Below, in pieces: positions 51,301 through 63,300 of a DNA stretch of 64,000 bases; position 1 is the first letter of the stretch; each line of letters begins with the position of its first letter. The notes under the pieces were generated by a model. The model searched no databases, was not told where the DNA came from, and saw only the letters and a program-made list of their open reading frames with translations. The DNA lies in NCBI GenBank assembly GCA_013396655.1, contig WBMV01008585.1, forward strand, positions 62,001 to 126,000. The letters are read 5' to 3'. This DNA comes from Campylorhamphus procurvoides. Lineage: Eukaryota > Chordata > Aves > Passeriformes > Dendrocolaptidae. Made by a program: the position numbers and the translations under genes.

Positions 51301-54300
51301 CATTACTTTTCAACCTAACAATACACACTGGGTCAAAATTAGACTTATTTCTGTAGAAAGTATATGGAAGCAACAGTTATAGGTATGTGCACTCCACCAC
51401 AGTGCCACATTTTAAAATTACAGGTGTTTAAGTTACCAGACTAACCCATTCTGAACAAGCGATATATTTATTTCACAGCATTTTGGAAGCCATTTACCTC
51501 TCCAATGATCAAAGCCTACACTAACACATTTTTCAGCTCCTAAAACAAAAGCAATTGGCAACACCAGAAGTTAGAGATTAGTTCCAGATTTTCTGTGCAA
51601 ACAGAAAGTAGCAATAGTACCTTTCACATGCATATGACTATCCATACATGGGATTTTGCCTATATATAGACTGTCTTCAATGCACGATTACAGTGCTGAG
51701 CTCTTGGAAGGCATACATTTTACTCCCATCACCAAAGCTCCCTATATATTAGCTACTTACAGAGAAAATGGGCAGGGTGAACCCCACTGTGTAGAGGACA
51801 GTGGATGTGATGGTACTGTCATGGAACGGGTACTTGATGCTGTCATCAATACAGAAAAAGCCTCTCTGATACGGTTTTATTTTGGCCAAGTTTAGAACAC
51901 CAAGGGGTAAGCCAGCTGTTGGGGGAAGGAAAACAAAAAAACAAAAACAAGAAATACATGTGGTTAAATCAAAAAAAAAAAAGTCATTTTTTAACATGCA
52001 TGGAGGAGGTTACCAAACATGCAATAACTCAAATTTCCTAAGTATCATGCAATGCACACACTTACGTATGCCTCTTTATAGAAATTTATCTCTTTTAAAG
52101 GTCTGCTTCAGAAGGACTCTGAGGTTGCCACCAGGCACTAAGGTGAGTTGCCACACACTGAACCAAGATTACACTCTAGAAAAAACATTTTCCACTCACA
52201 TGACTAAGTAGTTATTGAGGGCAGGCTGTTATTGTGCCCTCCCTCTCCTTTGCCACCACCCCACTACCTTGGCTTGTATCTGAATTACCAGCCTTGTTCT
52301 ACACCCTATAATCTGGTCAGTGTTTACAGATAACAAGACAAAAAGTATACATGGATTCTGCCATGGTTAAGGAGTCAAAGATTTCATGCAACTAGTTTTC
52401 ATGCAGGTAAGGGGAACAAGAGAACTGCAGAGACACCAATGGAAATGAATGTACTGCATATCTACGTAATGGGCTTTATTCCTTAAGATTGCATTTACAC
52501 CACTTCTGTACACTTTGGAAGACACCTGCATGAAGATATCTAAGTTATTAACACGGAAACTGAGACTCAGGTACAAGTTATAGCTCTCAGAACTTACATG
52601 GTGTGACATTACCTATTCCCTCTCTTAAAAGTTCACTTGCACTATACTAACAGTCATGTCAAAGAAGCCATCAAGACTTGTGACAGCCTTTGACCAAATA
52701 TCACCATGCCCATTCTCCCACTTTCCTTTGACCTGCTGAGCAAGCAACAGATTAGGTAATGCTATAAGAGCTGCAAAATCCCAAACAAAACAAAAAGTAG
52801 ATTTTGGTTTAAAACAAGGTAAAGAGCAGCAAACTAAATTTTTTATTTTCCCCAACATTCATGTAATATGCTATTCTGCAAACAGTAAGTGTAATTACTG
52901 AAGCAGAGAAGACTACTCAGGATAAAAACCACCTGCTATACTGAGAAAAAAAAAAAACATTTCAAAGAAGTTAGTATGATGAGTGACTGCTTTGATTTCT
53001 GGTGATACATGTTACCTACCAGGTAAGTAGCTTCAAGGGGTTTTAAATAAGCTTATTCCTACAGACTTCATTAGAAGAAAAGACATCAAGAGTGAAACAT
53101 TAGGAACAGAGTAATAAATCCTGGTCCCTTCTTTGGACGCAAATTGCAATGCACAGGGTTGTGAAGTGCATATTGAAACTGTCTGTGTTTGCTAATACCC
53201 CAGCTTTCAACTCCTAAGAAAATTGCTATGGTCACAGAAAGCACTGGGAGGAATTTAAATCCTCTTAGGGAGCAAAGCAAATTTTGTTTCACAAAACATC
53301 TAAAATATGAAGAACTGTCCACACTTACTGATGCTTACCATCCCATACTGAAAAACAAAAATGCAAATAGCACTATGTTCACTCAACTTTAAGAACAAAG
53401 TTTTTCTTTAAGTAGCATGATATACTATCGAATCAACTCAAAGGTCTCCTTCCTACCTCTGCTTTAATGATTGAGAAGAGTGCTGAAGCATGACAAATAC
53501 AGATGGCAGAAGCAGACAAAACAGAATTGCACCCCTTCAGATATGAAGGGGGCCACACTGAAGAACTCAAAGTCCACCCTAATCAAAAGGCACTGTCATA
53601 TATCCACATGCCTGGAGCCAGTTTTCAGCTACACTGAAGGCCACTGCAAGATTCCACTAGCATAACTCAGAGTCCATATTTCCTGTCTTTATCTCTGCTA
53701 TTGCAAACGCAGCACCAGGCTGACAAAGTTGTAAAGCCATTACCTACTTGATACAATCCTATCTCCTTAAACAAGTCACCAGATTTTCACAGGCGGAAAT
53801 ATCGTATCCTCATGCTTAGCTTAAGCAATAGCTTATGTTTTGCAGAAGTGGAATGCTTCAAAAATACCTGCTTTCTGAGAAGATGCTATAACTTAACATC
53901 AAAAATTTCTCTGTTTTGTTCAATTACATTTTAAGCCTTCCAGTTCAACATTTTTGAGTCAATATCACTGTTTTTACAGTAAACTTTTGATGTGGTTCGC
54001 TTTGGTTTTGTTTCTGGGTTTAAATTTATGAAGGCAGGCCATTTCATTTTTACCAGCTTCTGGAATGCTGGAACCGTTCTCAAAGTGCTCCAGTTCAGAA
54101 ACTAGATGACATACAATTCATATGCAAATGTGACAAGTGTTTTTAGCTCAAAAATTCCAAATTTCTTGCCACCAAAGTACGCAGAATCATAGGTCATGTC
54201 AGTTTTTCCACTAAATATTTTCTTCATTTTCTTGTAATTGCAAGAGAGCAATTACATGAGTGTACATGAAAAAGGAAGGTACCCTCAGTCTGACAACTGT

Positions 54301-57300
54301 TTTAAGGCAGTTTTTTTAAGCTTACCAGCAAAACAGTTTGAATATGAAGGAAGAATCACTCTGTATCTTAAGTAAGGCAGATTTTTAAGGGTTTTTTTTT
54401 TTAAACTAGGGATAATTCCTGACAGTAGGAGTTATGCACTCAGTCTTCATTAAACAGATGAAAGGAACTCAAGATTTATGCTTTTCTTCTTTGTGTGAAA
54501 TCTCTTTATAAAACTAGTTTGTGAGAACTCTTACATAGCCAAGTTATCCAAATTTTTCTACTGCCTATAGATTTAAATATTTCTTCATACATTTTTGTTC
54601 CTTTCTACATCTACTTCACTGAAAGAAAAGGATGCACCTTCTTGTTAAATCAGATTGATCTGACTTACAGTGCTTCGAAAGTACATTGACAGTGTGTAAT
54701 CTGGACTTGGAATTAAGAAACATGTTTTTACATTCAACCATGAGATTCTGGGAAAGGGGAAAAGGAAAAGCAGCTAAAAAAGGGATCAGATGAGGACAGT
54801 TTCAAAGAGACTACAAAACTAATATGCACAGTCTATAGTAAAAGAACAAGGGAAAAAAGGAAGGTGGTTACATCTTATTCTAACTGCCTATTTCCATTTT
54901 TTTCATTACTTTTAGGAATTTCTACTGCAATTCAAATGATGCTTTCTAGCAGTGGAGCAAAAGACTCTGTGAAATGATATTTAGTTGATCATTAACCTAT
55001 CTCAAATAGTGGCAGCATTTTTACTATTGCTCATTTTACATGGATAGAAGAAAACACTTAGTACATGTAAGCAAATAGTCCTGAAGCTTTCAGTATAAGA
55101 GGAAAAAGGAAAAAAGAGGGGGAAAAAAACCCCCACCACTAATGCCCATAACAAGCCAGTATTGGATCAGGTGTCAAGCATCTCCACAACCTTTAAGCAG
55201 GTTGACTGTACACTGAACTTGTGAGGAATGTACATTTTTTTCAGCCTCATTAGCTTCTACAAACTGGAAGAAAGAGTGATCAAGATCTAGTGCAAGATCA
55301 GAAGGCTAAAAGGCAATATTGTAGATCAAATCTCATGCTTTGTCTGCTTCACAATATACCTCCTCTTCCTTTTTACCCAGCCAGTACCAGCAGTAACCTC
55401 CAAGGTGCTCTTCTAAATTAGGTAACTATACCTTAGGGGATCATAATGCCTTAGTTGTTATTCAAATCCTCTAAAGCATGACCTGTAAAAAAGGACTATT
55501 ACTTGAAGTTCTATATGCTTCAGACTGGAATTTCTCAGAGTTGGAGTTTCTTTATTTTCTGTTAAAACTTGTTCAATTGATCTTGTCAAGAACTAGAGAC
55601 CAACAGGTTCTTCACTGTTTTCCTAGGTAGTAGCAGGAAACAGACAGTACACCTCTCACTTGGTTTCTCTCTCCTTTAATTATACAAAGAAAACGACCTG
55701 ATCCCTCAAGTGCTCTGCAGCTGTTGTAAAAGGGGGCACTTAGAATCATAGAATAGAATCATAAAATCAACTAGGTTGGAAAAGACCCCTGAAATCATCG
55801 AGTCCAACCTTTGACTGAACATCACTCTGCCTACTAGGTCATGGCACTGAGTGCCACATCCAGTCTCAAACACCTCCAGCACCAGTGACCTCCCTGGGCA
55901 GCTCCTTCCACTGTCTGATCACTATTTATGTAAAGACTTCTTTCTAATTAATGTCTGACTTCTCCTATAACACCCACACAAATAGACCCTAGCTAACCCA
56001 TAGGCCAGATTGGATGGGGCTTTGAGCAAGGTGTCCCTGCCCATGGCAGGGTATTGGAACAATACTTGAAGATCTCCGCCACCCAAACTATCCTACGGTT
56101 TTATAACCCTGAAAGCTACAAACGTAGTAATGATAGGAAAAGAAACTGCAAAGATTTGAAACCTTTATCTATGAAATAAAGGTAAAAAATCTTCATACAC
56201 ATGAACAATAAAATAGGATGAGAGGGAGAGAAGAAAGGCAAGAATGAGCAGGGACTGCAGGGAAGAAACAGTCTTAAGGTTTAGCTAGAACAGGGCAATG
56301 CACATTTGTACAGAGTGAAGCTAAACAACTTGAAATAGTTTACAGGGGTTTATGCTGAGTTCACAAGGTATTTCCAACTCTACCTAGTAGGTTCAAGCCT
56401 GTAGCAGTGTTGTTTCCACTGCACACCTACAGGAATTCACAGTAATATAAGTAGCCTCAAGGAACCACTTAATCACGTCTGGCTGGACAACATGGCACGA
56501 CACAAAAGCCTTTAAGAAAGGGAGGAAGGAAAGAAAGTCCAGGCTGGGACTCTAGGGAGGAAGTCCCTCTGAGAAGAGTCCTCCACCTACAGAATGGGAA
56601 TGACAAAAGTAAAATAACAATACCCAGGGAAACAGGGTGAAATTGAAAAAGCATTGATGTTATATTTTTAATGTTTAAGACTAAACAAAATACCCAAAAA
56701 TTTAAATTCTACAGTTTATCTTTCAAATGGAAGTGATGGATACCAAACTATCATCTTTTTGCAATGTGTGTAACACCACATTACTCTGATTTGTAGCATT
56801 TATCATACTGCTAATTTTAGAGTTAGGTGCTTAAGCTTCTTAAACTGCTTAAGGAGTCAGATTCTGACACACAGGTGACCATGTCTCTTTGCCAGCAAGC
56901 TGCATATTTTCCTTAAGCAGGGGAAAAGTAGCATTTATAGCTGAATTGGCTTTTTTTTACAGCACTTGCCATACATATTTACGACCGGTAAAACATACAG
57001 TTGTATTCTTGTACTCTGGAAGTTTCTATCCATTTCAGTGACACTGTACTACCTAGTTCAGAACCAGATGTGGTGCTCACAAAACTTGGCTAAGCTTTTA
57101 GCAGAAACTCAAGACAACCTAGATGTCCTGTCCTCCTCCAACCTCTGGCCATCAGCCACTAACCCTTTCCTTGCCTTGAAATCAGCTTTTCACACGAGCT
57201 TGTCGAAAAAGGAAAAGCCCATGCCCACACAATACAGATTTTTCAGGGGCGCTTGGTCATCTGGCTGAGTGCTTTACTGTGAGAGCTGGTTCAAAGGACA

Positions 57301-60300
57301 GACTAGGAATACATAGCCAAGGGTATGGAGGAAAGGAGAACGGACAGACTGGAACAGATCAGCTTCAACAACTCCTGGAATTGTTTCCCAGCCAGTGGGC
57401 TTTCTCCCCCACAGTTTTAAGCAGTTCAAAGGAATGCACTGTATTTTGTAAACATCCTTTATTTAACCCGATTGGCCTCGTTATCTGTGGAAGTAACTGG
57501 ATCTCCACTTGAGCCTCTGTGCAATCTTAAACTCATTCTGAACTGCTGTTTCAAGTCCTCCAAGGCACACAAGACTCCAAGCTCCTATCTAGTCCTGAAT
57601 CAGGAATTTCTCTTCATTAAAACAAATGAATATCTAGAAATTAGGAGAAATTAGAAACTCTTAAGGGAGACTATGGCAAATGAGAACATTCTAGGATCAG
57701 TACATTCTGCACTTGATGTCAGCTTCAGCTTTTGTAAACAAATGCACAATTTACAGCTAAGGAGTGTAAAACAGTAATTATAGCTGTATTGGAGAAATAA
57801 TCTCCATATAACACAGCAAATTATGTCCTCAAAACAGACCAGTTACTTTTTACAGCTTATGTTTTATTAGACAGATAATGTTGCTAATAATCTCACAGAG
57901 AGATAAATGTCATCATTTTGAGCTAAACCTATATAGCTGATAATTATGACTGAGACCAAGGGAGAATTTAAGTTCTCACACTCTTACACATGTACTTCTG
58001 CTTTTAATTTCATACAGGACAACTACGTTTGCTTTGCTGTCCATTTTTCAATGTACAATCTGGAATAAAAAGGTATGCAAGAGATTTGAAGAAACTCCGG
58101 TCAACCTCGTGCTGCTGGAGAGAGTTTGTAAGCATTTGTAAAAGAGACTGTTCTCTGCAGAAAAGCAGAATTGCTAAAATTCTTTTTCCACAAGCAGTTA
58201 AGAGAAAGAGCACCTCTTAGGACAGGAGGCTCTGGGAAGAAGATATTAAAATAATGAGAAAGCATTTAGACTTTTGACACCTAGAGGTAAGGAATGTACA
58301 AAAGGAAAATCAGTGCACCATTTATTTTCCATAACTGAGGTAAGTGGGTAGCCCACAACCTACCTCCTATCCACTTTAGGAACTTTATCTTACTTTTCTA
58401 TGTTAAGGAATGCAAATTATTTCTAATACCAGCACACTGATTATTCTGATAACCCTAAAAGCTGTTACAGGCTTCAGTAAACAGGATACATGTATTTAAA
58501 AGCATGAACATTCTAATCTCTTCTACTGTTCTGACTGCAACTTCATGCTACATACATTTTAATTTTTAATCTGATCTATGATTTGACTAGCAGGCAGAGA
58601 AGCCAGATTAGATAGAAACTGAGTGAGTCCTTCACCATGCCTTACACTTTTGGTAGCGCCAAGGCAAGAGTGGTGGAGGCAGGAAGCAAACAAAACCTTT
58701 CTCTGACCTGGAACAACCTCAACACACAGGCATGCAATTTCTAGTTCATTCACTTACTAAGACAGAACTACATCATATTCCAGTTTCTCCTCATTCAAAC
58801 GTCTAGTATTACCTGGGAACACTAGTTCAGTTATCTATATTCCCAATCCATTAGAACAGGTCAAAACAGTTACTTAAAAACATTCACATGGATGTATTCT
58901 CCCTTACAGCTACATTTTCACCAAAAAAGTTTTTTTTAGAAGCATTACTTGTTACTTTACAAACCATGCAATTGTCTCTCCTGTGAGCACTTAGAGAAGT
59001 GCAAATGCAAAATAAAAAACTGCAGAAGCAAGACAGTAACATATCCTATGATGCTCTACTTACACAGATAAACATATGCAGGTCAAGTGAGCCAACTGCA
59101 GGTCACAAGCGAAGGCTGTGCCCTGGACTCTGCTCTGATCAGGGGAGAGACAAAGCTGAAGCTAGCCTAGGGATGGACAGACACCTGGAAGTCATTAGCA
59201 GTTCACCCAGTGCAGCAGAGGCCAACTGCCCAATTACTGACAGACCTGACAAAGATTTAAGAGCCCCAGACTAATAGCTAAAACACACTGGGCGGTCAGG
59301 GGTGGAGGGGGATGGAACAGAAGAGGTCAGCAGCATCTTGTGTTGCAGGGCTGCTCGTAGGGTGGAGAGGAATCCAACCGGCTGCAGCTAGAGCAAACAA
59401 GAGTGACTTCTCTCACTATAAATCCTCCTGTTCAGGGGAAATTAAATAATTAATCACTGCTTGCATCAGCTGATCAGCATTACATTTACTGTTAAGGGCT
59501 TTGACTGTACCATCTAGAGAATTAAAAAGCCCCCAGATACAAAAGCACATACATGCCTTCAAATATCTAGGTCTTCTACACACATCTGCCTAAATCACTG
59601 GGCTTATGGACTAGGAGAGCAACACTGCCAAAGAAACAGAACTGTCAAGGTCAGCTGCTGACAAGACAGGGAGGGAAATTTTTTTTTTTTGCAGGTGACA
59701 CCAACTTTGAATGTCATTCAGGACTACTAGTCATTTAAAACTCATGAGTTATAACTATTTTCTCATTTTAATCTTTGTTTTGTGTGACTGCAAAGCAAGG
59801 AGCTTTCAGACTATTTCACATATAGCTACATACCCTAATGTGAAATACCATTCAGCCTCTAGAAATATAATAGGCAATTAGTCATCAGGAGCATAAATGT
59901 TCTTTTTCCAGTGGGTTCCACAAACAAAAATATTTTATTTGAACAGTCTTCAACAAAGTCAGGCCTTAAAATGGTAGTGCTAGAGAGGGACTTAGAATTT
60001 CCATTATATTGTATACCCTGTCATACACCAAGACATCACTTTACACTGCACACACTGCTGCATGCCACCGTGTTCAAGACAACAGAGCATTTTTTTCATG
60101 TTAGGCTAAAGTTTGCAGTGCCTAATGGTACATTGTGAGAAAATAAGTTCTACCATATGCTCAATCTAAACAGTTCTTCAAAGGAAAACTGATGGTACCC
60201 TACATATTTTTGAGCTGTCAAGAGAAGCTGTTTTGTACTGATTCAGAAGTCCACCCAAGAAGTCAGTTTAATCAGAACTTGTAAAAGATATTTATGTAAA

Positions 60301-63300
60301 ACTGCTCTTGTACTTCCCAGAGCATAGGAAGTCTTACAGTACTCATACAACAGAGCAGGTGTTGCTTTCCAGTTTTCAGTAGAAATTACCAGCATTAGAT
60401 CTGCGATTTAGGATTAGATAAATCATTTTATAGTGTTGATGACTGTTGCCTTAAGATTAAAGAAGAGATGGGAAGAATGGTAAGAGTCTGCAAGCAGACT
60501 CCCAAGATCTCCATTAGTATTAGACCCAGCCACCACGATGGCTTGGAGTATTCTAACTGAATACTAGTACTGCAGTCTAGGCTCACCTAAAAAAAATTGA
60601 AGCTTTAATTTCCCTGAGTCAGCAAAGAGCTACAAAATTCACTCAAGGAAACATTAAGAAAAACGGACATTGACTAAGATGATTTTTGGAATTTAATGGG
60701 AAATAGTTCTTGACTATTTGCCAGGCTTAGTCACTGCTTGCCTCCTGTACCCTTTAAAGGCCATATATGCTCCCCATTAGCTTGCTGCACATCAGAAGGT
60801 TTCCTGGTTATAATTAGATGTTTATTCTCTCAGATCCCTCCAGCACCAGCTTCCAAACCAGCCCCTTCAGCTTAAGGTAGGCATAGTTCCCTGCCTTTCT
60901 GTATCTTAACATAAGACAGAAAAATTTAGGTAAGTATGTGTTCCTTATCATCCCAGTACACCAGTTTCAGAAGATATTGCACCTACTGTTTAGTTTCATT
61001 GACTCAGTCATCTAAGGCTCAGAACAGATTTACAGTAATCTGCAAATCTGCAATAACAGAATAGTTAAATGGACAAAAATACACTAATTTGAGGTAAATC
61101 TTCTAAGAGAGGCAGAAGCTACCTGAGATGCTGAAATTTGATACACAATTCCTTCTATGCTTGGAGCAAAGCAAAAACTGAACATAATTCCAGTTTGGTA
61201 CAGTTTCCTCCTTCCCTAGGAAGCTGATCACACAACAAAAAATTGCAACCCTTCTTCTATACCAGGGATGACTAGGTAACAGAATGAAGTTACCTCATGA
61301 GGTCAAAAAGACCCCACACAGCCCCTCCGAAAGCTGCACAATCAACACCGACAGCCAAAGCGAAGGAAGTACTAACATCTCAGCTATGTCCAGCAAAATC
61401 CATTGTTTCATCAGCATTATCGCAGAAATAAGGGTGTACTGATATGGCTCCTGCACATTTTGGCTTCATTTAGCAGAATCTGGGTTTACAGCCATTCCAA
61501 GCTGGGTGTCCTGACCTGATACACTTAACAGTTTTTAATTTAAAAGTTAAAACAGTTTTATTTTACTGTTGCCAGATATGAAGGCACCACATAAAGGAGA
61601 GATGCCAAAACAGAGTTGAAGTAAAATGCAAATAAAACTGAACCTTGGCACTTTTGAGTCAGACTGCTTCTAGGCAACAGCTTTTAAAGATGAATCAGCA
61701 AAGTCTATAGTAGAGCAAGAGCAGCCTATTCTTGTTCTGATCATTTCAAATCCTTTAACTCAATGTGATAACAGCAAGAGTTATTGATAAGTGCACTAGA
61801 CAGTTTCAACATTATCTTTGTATATCACATTCTGCTAAAGAAGCTTACTTGGGTCTATTTTTAGCTCCTATATGAACAACCAGTCTTGATTTTAAGAGCT
61901 GGACCTGACTGTAAAATAAGGACTAACGTACCAGAGAATCTGACAAAAGTAGTTTCAAAAACACAATACAGGTTTATCAATAGATAGTTTTTAGTTCTGT
62001 GCCTTTAAGATCAATCTCATAACTTGAAAAGGAAAATTCCTCCCAGAAAGTGGGTCAGCCCATTAACAGTCGACTGTTAAACAAGAGACAGGCATAAGCT
62101 TCTTGATATAAGCAGCACAGTTTTCTTCCAGTTTTAAACTGCAGGATTGAACTACTCTGGCTGGAACATTGCTTCTGGATCTACTCACAGGCTGGGCTGA
62201 GAGGCCTGTTGCTACAGCTGCAGTGATTACCTGTTCTAGAGAAAGGTGTCCCTGGGATTGGAACTTTGGATGATCTTTCAGATGCCTCTCAACATAGGCC
62301 ATTCTGTGATTCTATGTATAATTAGTGTTTCCTGATGTAGTGGCAACTATGTAATTCCAAAAAATGGTGCCAGAAAGTATCTTAACGAAATCCTGCTTCT
62401 TCCAAACAGTTCTAAATGGTTTTAATTTTTGTCGTAAAACTAGTTGCATGTTAGTCATCCATTATCTGAATTTCTAGTGTTTGTGAATTTTTTAGTTGTC
62501 TTCAGTCAACTATTTTACCTGACTAAAATACAAGAATTAGGAGATACGCAAAAGAAGTACCACCACCAATCTAAGCAGATACAGCAATAAATCAAGGTAA
62601 TTTTGCAGCCATGCTTCTGTGCATGGCATATCTTGCCAATATGTTTCAATGTAATTCTATTCAGCAGGTTAGTTTTTTTAATCCAAGGTGAGTTTGTTTT
62701 AATCCTCTTGGACTAATTCTGAAAAGAGGATTACCAGCTGTTGGGGACAGTAAATCCAGGTTGCTTGGAAGGCTACAAAGCTCAAATTCTCTTCTCACCA
62801 GGTCCCTTCAAGAGTGGGGTCACCTCTTTGTCCTACCTGCCTTCCATGACAACACAGTCACAGACAGAAGATTATCACATCTTTGTTCTCTCATCAGCAT
62901 CTGTTCAAGTGCTCCTACACAAAACTACACAGTAGCAGGAAACCAGGAATCAACTCTTATTTCCCCCCCCCATCAGGGCTGTGACTGTGAAGGCTTCAAA
63001 CCAAGCTGCCTTCAGGCAGTTCATAATACTCAACTCTTTAAAACCAGGCCACTGCATTCAATCAGCACACTACAGCCTCCGGGAGCACCCAAGCAGCTAT
63101 GGAGATTAGGCAAGACTTCTTCAGTTACCAGAGATGAGCTATTTTATAATTTATTAGCAGTGTGGCACTTAATTTTCTACAGAATATGTCAGAAGCCCCT
63201 TTCTTTCCATTTCCTTACACAAGCATGCTGCAAGAGCCCTTCTGACTGCTTAAGGCCAAAAAAAAAGGGAAAAACGAAATCACCAGGACTCAAGCAGATG

